Below are positions 41,133 to 50,345 of a stretch of DNA of 64,000 bases, piece after piece. Each line of letters starts with the position of its first letter. Position 1 is the stretch's first letter. The stretch is taken from NCBI RefSeq assembly GCF_014385105.1, contig NZ_JACRTE010000002.1, positions 62,001 to 126,000 on the forward strand, written 5' to 3'. The notes below the pieces were generated by a model, which saw only the letters and a list, made by a program, of their open reading frames with translations, had not been told where the DNA came from and searched no databases. A program made the position numbers and the translations under genes. The stretch is from Qingrenia yutianensis. Lineage in GTDB: Bacteria; Bacillota; Clostridia; UMGS1810.

Positions 41133-42800
41133 TTAAAACAGTCCGCTTATTTTTCCGTTTTCGTCAACGTCGATTTTTTCCGCCGCAGGAACTTTCGGAA
41201 GTCCGGGCATTGTCATAATGTCACCTGTCAAAACAACAACAAAGCCTGCGCCTGCGCTGATTTTAACGTTTCGCACCGTGACTTCAAAGCCGTCGGGCGC
41301 ACCCAAAAGCGTCGGATTATCCGAAAAACTGTACTGCGTTTTTGCAATGCACACGGGGCATTTTGCAAAGCCGAGTTCTTCGAGGCGCACAAGCTGTTTC
41401 TGCGCCGTTTTTGTGAACACAACGCCGTTTCCGCCGTACACTTTTTTGACAACCGCCTCGATTTTTTCCGCAAGCGGCAAATCGTCCTCATAGCAGAAAG
41501 TGAAATCGTTTTTCTCCTCACAAAGACGTACAACCTCGTTTGCAAGTTCAATTCCGCCGTTTCCGCCGTCTGCCCACACGGTTGAAAGCACCGTGTTAAC
41601 GCCGAGTTTTTTGCACTCATCTATAATGAAGTTAATTTCGCTGTCGGTGTCGGTCGGGAAACGGTTAACCGCAACGACGAGCGGAAGTTTATAAACATTT
41701 TTGATGTTTGAAACGTGTCTTAAAAGATTGGGAATACCTTTTTTAAGCGCGTCAAGATTTTCGTCCGCAAGCTCGGTTTTTGCAAGTCCGCCATGCATTT
41801 TAAGCGCGCGCACCGTTGCAACAAGCACAACCGCATCGGGTTTAAGATTTGCAAAACGGCATTTTATGTCCAAAAACTTCTCCGCGCCGAGGTCTGCGCC
41901 GAAACCTGCCTCGGTAACCGCATAATCACCGCATTTGAGCGCCATTTTTGTGGCAATAACCGAGTTGCATCCGTGCGCGATATTTGCAAACGGACCGCCG
42001 TGAACAAATGCCGGCGTTCCCTCAAGCGTCTGCACAAGATTAGGCTTTAACGCGTTTTTTAAAAGTGCGCACATTGCCCCCTGCGCCTTTAAATCACCTG
42101 CCGTAACAGGTTCATTGTCATATGTGTAGCCTACGATTATTCTCGCAAGTCTTTCTTTCAAATCGGTTATGGACGACGAAAGGCACAAAACCGCCATAAT
42201 TTCCGACGCAACGGTGATGTCGTAACCGTCCTCGCGCGGTACACCGTTAACGCGTCCGCCCAGTCCGTCGGTGATAAACCGGAGCTGGCGGTCGTTCATA
42301 TCAACACAGCGTTTCCAGGTAATTCTGCGCGGATCAATATTGAGCGAATTGCCCTGATAAATATGGTTGTCGAGCATTGCCGCAAGAAGATTGTTTGCCG
42401 CGCCGATTGCGTGAAAATCACCCGTAAAATGAAGGTTAATGTCCTCCATAGGAATAACCTGTGCGTATCCGCCTCCTGCCGCACCGCCCTTTATGCCGAA
42501 AACGGGCCCGAGCGACGGCTCGCGGAGCGCCGCAACAACGTTTTTGCCGATTTTTTTAAGTCCGTCCGCAAGACCGATTGTTGTGGTGGTTTTGCCCTCG
42601 CCTGCCGGCGTCGGTGTTATTGCCGTCACCAAAACAAGCTTGCCGTTTTCGTTTTTGCTCTCGCCAAGCAGTGATAAATCTATTTTAGCCTTGTCGTTTC
42701 CGTATTGCTCAACATATTTTTCATCTATTCCCGCCCTTTTTGCAATGGTCATAATATTTTCGGGCGCAACAGACTGTGCAATTTCAATATCACTTTTCAT
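41133..42800 (-). CDS. fhs: Formate-tetrahydrofolate ligase
   Basis: This enzyme makes 10-formyl-THF from formate, THF and ATP. The 555-residue protein has the P-loop TPTPAGEGKTTTTIGL at about residues 65-80, FHAIGAANNLLAAMLDNH, and VATVRALKMHGG. Its length is normal. ATG 42800 has GGAGG at eight bases. It is the last gene of the ZTP-controlled purine operon, 16 bases after purL, so the riboswitch that senses 10-formyl-THF shortage through ZMP/ZTP raises the enzyme that makes it. PurN and the AICAR formyltransferase in the same operon consume it. Confidence 0.97.
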   Translation of the reverse strand: MKSDIEIAQSVAPENIMTIAKRAGIDEKYVEQYGNDKAKIDLSLLGESKNENGKLVLVTAITPTPAGEGKTTTTIGLADGLKKIGKNVVAALREPSLGPVFGIKGGAAGGGYAQVIPMEDINLHFTGDFHAIGAANNLLAAMLDNHIYQGNSLNIDPRRITWKRCVDMNDRQLRFITDGLGGRVNGVPREDGYDITVASEIMAVLCLSSSITDLKERLARIIVGYTYDNEPVTAGDLKAQGAMCALLKNALKPNLVQTLEGTPAFVHGGPFANIAHGCNSVIATKMALKCGDYAVTEAGFGADLGAEKFLDIKCRFANLKPDAVVLVATVRALKMHGGLAKTELADENLDALKKGIPNLLRHVSNIKNVYKLPLVVAVNRFPTDTDSEINFIIDECKKLGVNTVLSTVWADGGNGGIELANEVVRLCEEKNDFTFCYEDDLPLAEKIEAVVKKVYGGNGVVFTKTAQKQLVRLEELGFAKCPVCIAKTQYSFSDNPTLLGAPDGFEVTVRNVKISAGAGFVVVLTGDIMTMPGLPKVPAAEKIDVDENGKISGLF

Positions 42801-42816
42801 CAAATATTCCTCCGAA

Positions 42817-45800
42817 TTAAATCTTAAAATATTTTGCCGCAGATGTAAACATACCTATATTATAATCTCCGTCAACGTTTTTGTAAAGATTTTTCTGGTA
42901 TCTTTCGGAATGTCCCATTTTGCCGAAAACTCTGCCGTCGGGCGAGGTTATGCCCTCAACCGCGAGAATTGAGCCGTTGGGATTATATGCAACATCTCCC
43001 GTCACATTGCCGTTTTCGTCAACATACTGGGTTGCAATCTGACCGTTTTCGGCAAGTTTTCTGATAAGACTTTCCGACGCTAAAAATCTGCCCTCGCCGT
43101 GCGATACGGGAACGGTGTAAATGTCACCGACTTTTGTATCTGCAAGGAACGGCGATTTGTTGGACGAAATTCTTGTTCTTACAAGACGCGACTGGTGTCT
43201 GCCGATTGTATTGTATGTGAGCGTGGGCGAAAATTCGTCGGTGTCGGTAATTTCGCCGTTCGGCACAAGACCAAGCTTTATAAGCGCCTGAAAACCGTTG
43301 CATATTCCGAGCATAAGACCGTCGCGCTGTTTTAAAAGCCTGTTTACTTCTTCTTTAATTTCAGCGTTTCTGAAAAATGCAGTGATGAATTTGCCCGAAC
43401 CGTCCGGCTCGTCACCGCCCGAGAAACCGCCGGGAATAAATACCATCTGCGCGTCTTTGAGCCTGTTTGCAAAATACGTTACCGACTCGGAGATACTCTT
43501 GGGTGAAAGGTTATTTATAACGATAATTTCACTGTCCATACCTGCGTTTTCAATCACTTTCGCGCTGTCGTATTCGCAATTTGTGCCGGGGAATACGGGA
43601 ATTATAACTCTCGGACGCGCGATTTTCACAGCAGGCGCTTTTCTCTCACTGCACTCATACGAGAAGTTTTCAAAACTGCCGTTTTCGGGCGCAATGTTGC
43701 AGTTGTAAACGCTTTCAAGTTTGTTTTCGTAAATGCCGAGGATTTTTGAAAGGTCCGCACTTTCCGCACCGCGCGAAATTTCGTTTTTATCGGTTGTGTA
43801 ACCCAAAACAGCGCCGTCCGAAACGCTGTCTTTAACTTCAAGCACAAACGCACCGTAGTTGTAACCGAAAATTTCGTCATTGGAAATGTTTTTGTCAAAT
43901 TCAAAACCGATACCGTTTCCGAAGCACATTTTCATAACTGCCTCGGCAACACCGCCGAGCGTGGGCGTGTATGCCGAATAAACCTCACCTTTTCGCATAA
44001 GCGCGGTCACTTTGTTAAACGTTTCGATAAGCGATTTTGCGTCGGGAAGATTGCTTTCGTTATAATCGGGTTTTATCAAAATCACCTTGTGATCTTTTCC
44101 CTTAAATTCGGGAGAAATCACATTTTTTGCGTCCTCGTCCGTCACGGCGAACGACACAAGCGTGGGCGGAACGTCTATATTTTCAAAAGTACCGCTCATC
44201 GAGTCTTTTCCGCCGATTGCGCCGATTGACAAATCCATCTGTGCCTCAAACGCTCCCAAAAGCGCGCAGAGCGGTTTACCCCAGCGTTTTTTGTCTTTCA
44301 TCGGTTTTTCAAAATATTCCTGGAATGTAAGGTAAACGTCCTTAAACTCCGCGCCTGTCGCAACAAGCTTTGACACCGACTCGACAACCGCGAGATATGC
44401 GCCGTGATACGGGCTTTTTTCGGTGATAAACGGGTTATATCCCCACGCCATAACCGACGAAGTATCGGTAAATCCTTTTTCGGTGGAAACCTTGTTCACC
44501 ATAGCCTGAATGGGCGTAAGCTGATTTTTTCCGCCGAACGGCATAAGCACCGTGCCCGAGCCGATTGTGGAGTCGAAACGCTCGGAAAGCCCGCGTTTTG
44601 AGCAGATGTTCAAATCGTCCGCAAGTTTTTCGTACATATCGCAGAAATCACCGTTTGTATCTTTTGCAAAATCTTTGGGATTTTCCGCCTCAATGTCAAT
44701 ATGTTTGGGCGCGCCGTTTGAATTTAAAAACGCGCGCGAAATGTCAACAATTTTCGCACCGTTCCAGTGCATAACAAGTCTTGCGTTATCGGTAACGCGC
44801 GCAACAACCGTTGCGTTTAAGTTTTCCGCATTTGCAAGTGAAATAAACTTTTCGGCGTCGTTTTTGTCAACAACAACCGCCATTCTCTCCTGCGACTCGC
44901 TTATTGCAAGCTCTGTGCCGTCAAGACCGTCGTATTTTTTGGGAACTGCGTTAAGGTCGATTTCAATTCCGTCCGCAAGCTCGCCTATCGCAACAGAAAC
45001 ACCGCCCGCGCCGAAGTCGTTGCACCTTTTAATAAGGCGCGACGCGTCGTAATTTCTGAAAAGACGCTGGAGCTTTCTTTCCTCGGGAGCATTTCCTTTC
45101 TGAACCTCCGCACCGCAGTTTTCGAGCGATTTTAAGTTGTGCGATTTTGACGAACCGGTTGCACCTCCGCAGCCGTCTCTGCCCGTTGCACCGCCGAGAA
45201 GAATTACAATGTCGCCGTTTTCGGGACGTTCTCTGCGCACGTTTTTCTGCGGAGCCGCGCCCACAACCGCGCCGATTTCCATTCTTTTCGCTGCGTATCC
45301 GTCGTGATAAATTTCGTCAACCTGACCTGTTGCAAGACCTATCTGGTTGCCGTACGAGCTGTATCCTGCCGCCGCGGTGGTGACGATTTTTCGCTGCGGA
45401 AGCTTTCCTTTAAGCGTTTCGGAAACGCTTTTTAAAGGATTTGCCGCACCGGTAACGCGCATTGCCGCATAAACGTATGCCCTGCCCGACAACGGGTCGC
45501 GGATTGCACCGCCTATACACGTTGCCGCACCGCCGAACGGCTCGATTTCGGTGGGGTGATTGTGCGTTTCGTTTTTGAAAAGAAGAAGCCAGTCCTCATC
45601 TTTTTTGTCAACGTTAACTTTAATTTTAACGGTGCACGCGTTTATCTCCTCCGACTCGTCGAGCTTGTCGAGTTTGCCCTCTTTTTTAAGTTCTTTAACC
45701 GCGATTGTCGCAATGTCCATAAGGCAAACGGGTTTTGTGCGGTTTAAATTTTTGCGCACGTTCATATAGTCGTCATATGCTTTCTGCAAAAGCGGACTGT

Positions 45801-46506
45801 CAAACTTAACGCTGTCAATCTCGGTTAAAAACGTCGTGTGACGGCAATGGTCCGACCAGTATGTATCGAGCATTTTAATCTCGGTGATGGTAGGCTCTCT
45901 TTTTTCCTCCGCAAAATAATTTTGACAAAATTTTATATCGTCAAAATCCATTGCAAGCGAGTTTTCGTCTATAAAACTTTTAAGTCCCTCATCATCGAGC
46001 GACAAAAATCCGTCAAGCGTTTTAACCGTTTCGGGAATGTCATAATTTACCGCAAGCGTGTCTTTTTCTCCGAGCGACGCCTCCCTGCACTCAACAGGGT
46101 TTATAACATATTTTTTAACCGCCTCTTTGTCGCTTTCCGAAATTTCGCCGTCTATAAGATAAACCTTTGCGGTTTTAACCGTCGGACGCTCTTTTTTGGA
46201 GATAAGCTGAATACACTGCGCCGCCGAGTCCGCACGCTGGTCAAACTGACCGGGGAGCGGTTCGACCGCAAAAATGAAATCCGCGTTTTTGTCGAGCGTT
46301 TCGGATATAACATCAAGCTGGGGCTCGGCAAAAACCGTCATTTTACAGCTTTCAAAAAGGTCTTTTTCAATGTTTTCAACGTCGTATCGATTTATGATAC
46401 GAAGCGAATTAAGCTTTATTCCCAAAAGATAAGCAATGTCTTTTTTCAGCGCTTTTGCCTCGTTTGCAAGCTCTTTTTTCTTTTCAACATAAAGTCTGTA
46501 AACCAT
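42817..46506 (-). CDS. purL: PurL, phosphoribosylformylglycinamidine synthase (single-chain type)
   Basis: This enzyme converts FGAR to FGAM with glutamine and ATP. At 1,229 residues it is the large single-chain form, with the catalytic domains (YWSDHCRHTTF, FKNETHNHPTEIEPFGGAATCIGG) and a C-terminal class I glutaminase (PGTNCEYDSAKV, nucleophile in GICNGFQALI, HGEGRF). Bacillus-type genomes use separate PurS/PurL/PurQ, whereas Clostridia often carry this longer form. GGAGG precedes the ATG. It lies between purD and fhs. Confidence 0.97.
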   Translation of the reverse strand: MVYRLYVEKKKELANEAKALKKDIAYLLGIKLNSLRIINRYDVENIEKDLFESCKMTVFAEPQLDVISETLDKNADFIFAVEPLPGQFDQRADSAAQCIQLISKKERPTVKTAKVYLIDGEISESDKEAVKKYVINPVECREASLGEKDTLAVNYDIPETVKTLDGFLSLDDEGLKSFIDENSLAMDFDDIKFCQNYFAEEKREPTITEIKMLDTYWSDHCRHTTFLTEIDSVKFDSPLLQKAYDDYMNVRKNLNRTKPVCLMDIATIAVKELKKEGKLDKLDESEEINACTVKIKVNVDKKDEDWLLLFKNETHNHPTEIEPFGGAATCIGGAIRDPLSGRAYVYAAMRVTGAANPLKSVSETLKGKLPQRKIVTTAAAGYSSYGNQIGLATGQVDEIYHDGYAAKRMEIGAVVGAAPQKNVRRERPENGDIVILLGGATGRDGCGGATGSSKSHNLKSLENCGAEVQKGNAPEERKLQRLFRNYDASRLIKRCNDFGAGGVSVAIGELADGIEIDLNAVPKKYDGLDGTELAISESQERMAVVVDKNDAEKFISLANAENLNATVVARVTDNARLVMHWNGAKIVDISRAFLNSNGAPKHIDIEAENPKDFAKDTNGDFCDMYEKLADDLNICSKRGLSERFDSTIGSGTVLMPFGGKNQLTPIQAMVNKVSTEKGFTDTSSVMAWGYNPFITEKSPYHGAYLAVVESVSKLVATGAEFKDVYLTFQEYFEKPMKDKKRWGKPLCALLGAFEAQMDLSIGAIGGKDSMSGTFENIDVPPTLVSFAVTDEDAKNVISPEFKGKDHKVILIKPDYNESNLPDAKSLIETFNKVTALMRKGEVYSAYTPTLGGVAEAVMKMCFGNGIGFEFDKNISNDEIFGYNYGAFVLEVKDSVSDGAVLGYTTDKNEISRGAESADLSKILGIYENKLESVYNCNIAPENGSFENFSYECSERKAPAVKIARPRVIIPVFPGTNCEYDSAKVIENAGMDSEIIVINNLSPKSISESVTYFANRLKDAQMVFIPGGFSGGDEPDGSGKFITAFFRNAEIKEEVNRLLKQRDGLMLGICNGFQALIKLGLVPNGEITDTDEFSPTLTYNTIGRHQSRLVRTRISSNKSPFLADTKVGDIYTVPVSHGEGRFLASESLIRKLAENGQIATQYVDENGNVTGDVAYNPNGSILAVEGITSPDGRVFGKMGHSERYQKNLYKNVDGDYNIGMFTSAAKYFKI

Positions 46507-46510
46507 ATAT

Positions 46511-47785
46511 TTATTCCTCCACTTTTGCGCAAAGCGCCTTTTTGCCTATGTCGCTCCTCATATACGCATTGTCAAAATGAATTTTTTCCGCAAGTGCATA
46601 CGCGCCGTCCACCGCATTTTTAAGAGTATCCGCAACCTTTACCGCGCCGAGAACGCGTCCGCCGTCGGTAACGATTTTATCCCCCTTTTTCTTTGCACCG
46701 GCAATGTAAATTTCTTCATTTTTATCAGGAACAGGGAGTGTTATCTCAAAGCCCTTCTCATACGAAACGGGATAGCCGTCTGACGCCATAACAACGCACG
46801 CCGCGCTTTTGTCCATAAATTGAACGTCCTCTTTTTTGAGGTTTTTATCGCTTATTTTAAGCATAATTTCAAAAAGGTCGCTTTTTAAAAGAGGCAGAAC
46901 AACCTGTGTTTCGGGATCGCCAAAACGGCAGTTATATTCAATCACATACGGGCCTTTTTTTGTGAGCATAAGTCCGAAATAAAGACAGCCCGAAAACTCT
47001 CTGCCCTCTTTTTTCATAGCCTCTATGGTGGGGACGAAAATCTTGCCGTAACATTCGTCCGCAATTTTCTTTGTATAGTACGGATTGGGTGCGATTGTAC
47101 CCATACCGCCGGTGTTTAAACCCTCGTCGTTGTCTTTGGCGCGCTTGTGATCCATAGATGAAACCATAGGCACAACAACGTTTCCGTCTGTGAACGCAAG
47201 CACCGATACTTCGGGGCCCTCCAGAAATTCTTCAACCACAATTTCGTTTCCGCTTTTGCCGAAAACCTTGTCCTCCATAATGGATTTAACCGCGTCTTTC
47301 GCCTCGGCAAAATTCTGCGCGATTATAACACCCTTTCCGAGCGCAAGACCGTCCGCTTTTATAACCGTGGGATAGCTTGTCTTTTCAAGATATTCAACCG
47401 CTTTTGACGCGTCGGTAAAAACCTCGTACGACGCGGTGGGGATATTGTATTTTTTCATAAGATTTTTTGCAAAAACCTTGCTTCCCTCGATTATTGCCGC
47501 ATTTTTTCTCGGGCCGAAGCATTTTATGCCCTTTTCCTCCAGTGCGTCAACCATACCGAGAACAAGCGGATCGTCGGGTGCGACAACGGCAAAATCTATG
47601 CCGTTTTTCACCGCAAAATCAACCGCCGAGTCAATATCCGTCGCCTTGATGTCAACACATTCCGCGTCCGAGGCAATTCCGCCGTTGCCGGGAAGTGCAT
47701 AAATTTTATCTATTTTATTGCTCTTTTTAAGGCTTTTTATAATGGCGTGTTCGCGTCCGCCGCCGCCTGCAACCATAACTTTCAT
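46511..47785 (-). CDS. purD: PurD, phosphoribosylamine-glycine ligase
   Basis: This ATP-grasp enzyme forms GAR from phosphoribosylamine and glycine. The 424-residue protein begins MKVMVAGGGGREHAIIKSL and has FGPRKNAAIIEGSKVFAK, the ADGLALGKGV nucleotide loop, NTGGMGTIAPNP and EYNCRFGDPETQ with the metal ligands. AAAAGGAG precedes the ATG. Order in the operon is AICAR formyltransferase-purD-purL. Confidence 0.97.
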   Translation of the reverse strand: MKVMVAGGGGREHAIIKSLKKSNKIDKIYALPGNGGIASDAECVDIKATDIDSAVDFAVKNGIDFAVVAPDDPLVLGMVDALEEKGIKCFGPRKNAAIIEGSKVFAKNLMKKYNIPTASYEVFTDASKAVEYLEKTSYPTVIKADGLALGKGVIIAQNFAEAKDAVKSIMEDKVFGKSGNEIVVEEFLEGPEVSVLAFTDGNVVVPMVSSMDHKRAKDNDEGLNTGGMGTIAPNPYYTKKIADECYGKIFVPTIEAMKKEGREFSGCLYFGLMLTKKGPYVIEYNCRFGDPETQVVLPLLKSDLFEIMLKISDKNLKKEDVQFMDKSAACVVMASDGYPVSYEKGFEITLPVPDKNEEIYIAGAKKKGDKIVTDGGRVLGAVKVADTLKNAVDGAYALAEKIHFDNAYMRSDIGKKALCAKVEE

Positions 47786-47807
47786 AAGAATTTCTCCTTT
47801 TTAAAAT

Positions 47808-48992
47808 TTAGTGGTGGAACAATCTCATACCCGTAAATGCCATAGCCATACCGTATTTATTACAGGTGTCTATAACATTGTCGTCACGGATTGAACCGCC
47901 CGGCTGGGCAACATATTTAACACCGCTTTTGTGCGCGCGCTCGATATTGTCGCCGAACGGGAAAAACGCGTCGCTTGCGAGGCTCACGCCGTCAATTTTG
48001 GAAAGATAATCTCTTTTTTCCTCTCTTGTGAGCGGTTCGGGCTTTTCGGAAAAGAGCGTCTGCCAAACACCGTCCGCCAAAACGTCCTCGTAATCGTCCG
48101 AGATGTAAATATCTATGGTATTATCCCTGTCGGGACGTTTAACACTGTCCAAAAACGGAAGATTGAGCACCTTATCGTGCTGTCTTAAATGCCAGATGTC
48201 CGCTTTGTTTCCGGCAAGACGCGTACAGTGTATTCTCGACTGCTGACCTGCGCCGACGCCGATTGCCTGACCGTCTTTTGCATAGCACACCGAATTTGAC
48301 TGCGTATACTTGAGCGTTATCAGCGCGATAACCAAATCTTCTTTTGCACTCTGCGGAATATCTTTATTTTCGGTTACGATATTTTTAAGAAGGTCAAAAT
48401 CAATTTTAAAGTTGTTTCTGCCCTGTTCAAACGTCACGCCGAAAACCTGTTTTTTCTCCTGAACGTCGGGGATATAGTCCTTGTCGATTTTTATAATGTT
48501 GTAACTTCCCTTGCGCTTTTGCTTAAGAATTTCAAGCGCCTCTTTTGTGTAATCGGGCGCGATAATTCCGTCCGAAACCTCTCTTTTTATAAGACGTGCG
48601 CACACCTCGTCGCAGGTGTCGGAAAGCGCAATCCAGTCGCCGAAAGAGCTCATTCTGTCCGTTCCGCGCGCACGCGCATATGCGCACGCAATCGGAGAAT
48701 TGTCAAGACCGTCTATATCGCTTACAAAACACGCTTTTTTAAGCTTTTCGGGAAGAGGATTTCCAATCGCCGCGCTTGTGGGGCTTACGTGCTTAAACGA
48801 CGCCGCGCACACCTTGCCGAGCGCTTTTTTAACCTCGTTTACAAGCTGCCAGCTGTTGAAAGCGTCGAGAAAGTTTATGTAACCGGGTTTTCCGCTTAAA
48901 ATTTCAATCGGCAAATCTTTGCCGTTTTCCATATAAATTTTTGCAGGCTTCTGATTTGGATTACAGCCGTATTTTAATTCAAATTCTTTCAT
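47808..48992 (-). CDS. purH: Stand-alone AICAR formyltransferase (PurH C-terminal domain only, ATIC-like)
   Basis: A 394-residue protein consisting only of the AICAR transformylase part of PurH, without the IMP-cyclohydrolase domain. The catalytic Lys-His is in ASFKHVSPTSAAIG (about residues 65-78). YARARGTDRMSSFGDW, REVSDGIIAP, KYTQSNSVCYAKDGQ, GAGQQSRIHCTRLAG and the LRLFHH-type C-terminus match my memory of animal ATIC far better than bacterial PurH. The missing cyclohydrolase step is supplied by the next upstream gene. It uses 10-formyl-THF to make FAICAR. Symbols such as purV are sometimes used for this domain alone. Confidence 0.93.
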   Translation of the reverse strand: MKEFELKYGCNPNQKPAKIYMENGKDLPIEILSGKPGYINFLDAFNSWQLVNEVKKALGKVCAASFKHVSPTSAAIGNPLPEKLKKACFVSDIDGLDNSPIACAYARARGTDRMSSFGDWIALSDTCDEVCARLIKREVSDGIIAPDYTKEALEILKQKRKGSYNIIKIDKDYIPDVQEKKQVFGVTFEQGRNNFKIDFDLLKNIVTENKDIPQSAKEDLVIALITLKYTQSNSVCYAKDGQAIGVGAGQQSRIHCTRLAGNKADIWHLRQHDKVLNLPFLDSVKRPDRDNTIDIYISDDYEDVLADGVWQTLFSEKPEPLTREEKRDYLSKIDGVSLASDAFFPFGDNIERAHKSGVKYVAQPGGSIRDDNVIDTCNKYGMAMAFTGMRLFHH

Positions 48993-49009
48993 ATTTATAT
49001 GTGCCCTTT

Positions 49010-49729
49010 CTATTTGTTTTTGTTTATAAGACGGTTTTCCTCGTTTCCGTTTTCAAGGTCAATATACCGCACATAAAGCGAAATTTTGTTGCTCTCGTTG
49101 AGGTTTGACCATATTTCTTCGGTAAATTCGTCTATATCGTTCGGGATTTTAACTCTTTCGGGTTCGCCGACAAATGTGGGAATAGGGTCGCCGTCGGTGA
49201 CATATGTATGAATAAAATGTCCGAGTCCGTTTAACGGCAAATAAGAAAATGTAAATCTGTTGCACGCACTGCCTTTTTCGTCCGCGCTTTTGAGTATGCT
49301 CATTTTATATGTAAAATCTTTGTTGGCAAAATTTAAAATTCCGCTTATTCTCGGTGTAAAATTCGGTGCGTCAGGCTCAAACTCACGAGTTTCGAGCGCC
49401 TCTTCAAAGCTTTTTCCGCACCATACAAAATCATAAACCGTGTCGGTCTGGTCGCCGTTTGAAACGATAAGCGCATTTTTGAGTTTTCTTATCGGCGCAT
49501 AGATTATGAGCGACGGGTCGGAAAGCTTTGACGGGTCAAACGCGCCCGTTTTCACGCTGTCACCCTCGGTGTAAAAAATTCTGTTTCGGCTGTTTTCGCT
49601 TCTGCCCATTATAAAATAAGCGACCGCCGCCTTTTTTCCGTCCTCGGTTTTTCCGATTACAATGCCTCGTCCGACATACGGATTGTCTTTTATAAGCTCT
49701 TTTATACCGCTGATTTTATAAATATTCAT
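49010..49729 (-). CDS. purO: PurO-type IMP cyclohydrolase
   Basis: A 239-residue protein of the archaeal-type IMP cyclohydrolase family that closes FAICAR to IMP. Family features are the N-terminal NPYVGRGIVIGKTEDG, YFIMGRSENSRNRIF, LIIYAPIRKL and GDQTDTVYDFV. This replaces the PurH N-terminal domain, which is absent from the operon. AAAAGGAT precedes the ATG. It is adjacent to the formyltransferase, which makes its substrate. Confidence 0.9.
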   Translation of the reverse strand: MNIYKISGIKELIKDNPYVGRGIVIGKTEDGKKAAVAYFIMGRSENSRNRIFYTEGDSVKTGAFDPSKLSDPSLIIYAPIRKLKNALIVSNGDQTDTVYDFVWCGKSFEEALETREFEPDAPNFTPRISGILNFANKDFTYKMSILKSADEKGSACNRFTFSYLPLNGLGHFIHTYVTDGDPIPTFVGEPERVKIPNDIDEFTEEIWSNLNESNKISLYVRYIDLENGNEENRLINKNK

Positions 49730-49730
49730 T

Positions 49731-50345
49731 TTATTTATCCTTTTCGTTTTTTAAAAGATTTCTGCACACATATTCTGCCGACTTCGGCAATATTTTCCAT
49801 TCCGCATTTTGCATAATGCGCTTTTGCAGTGTTTCGGGAGTGTCGTTTTTTCGCACACTCACCGCTTTTTGCATAATAATCTCACCGCCGTCGGGGATTT
49901 CGTTGACAAAATGCACCGTCGCACCGCTCACCTTGACGCCGTATTTAAGCGCCGCCTCGTGCACTTTAAGTCCGTAAAAACCCTTTCCGCAAAACGACGG
50001 AATAAGCGACGGGTGAACGTTTATAATCCTTTTCGGATAACGGCTTGTAAAATTTTCGGTGAGTATGCACATAAAGCCCGCAAGCACGATTAAATCGATT
50101 TTTTCGCTTCCGAGAATTTTTATGATTTCCTCTTCAAATTTATCTTGTGAGCCAAGCTCTTTTTTTGAAACAACGAACGTTTTTATTCCGGCATTTTCGG
50201 CTCTTGTGAGCGCATAGGCATTTTTACTGCTCGAAATCACCGCAGTGATTTTGCCCGATTTTATAATTCCGCTTTTTTGAGCGTCGATAAGCGCCTGCAA
50301 ATTTGTGCCGCCGCCCGACACCAAAACCGCAATGTTTTTTAACAT
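49731..50345 (-). CDS. purN: PurN, GAR transformylase
   Basis: This enzyme transfers a formyl group from 10-formyl-THF to GAR. The 204-residue protein starts NIAVLVSGGGTNLQALIDA and has the conserved LVLAGFMCILTENF, INVHPSLIPSFCGKGFYG with the catalytic Asn/His, and VSGATVHFVNEIPDGGEII. It overlaps the purM end by seven bases and stops one base before the PurO-type start. Confidence 0.96.
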   Translation of the reverse strand: MLKNIAVLVSGGGTNLQALIDAQKSGIIKSGKITAVISSSKNAYALTRAENAGIKTFVVSKKELGSQDKFEEEIIKILGSEKIDLIVLAGFMCILTENFTSRYPKRIINVHPSLIPSFCGKGFYGLKVHEAALKYGVKVSGATVHFVNEIPDGGEIIMQKAVSVRKNDTPETLQKRIMQNAEWKILPKSAEYVCRNLLKNEKDK

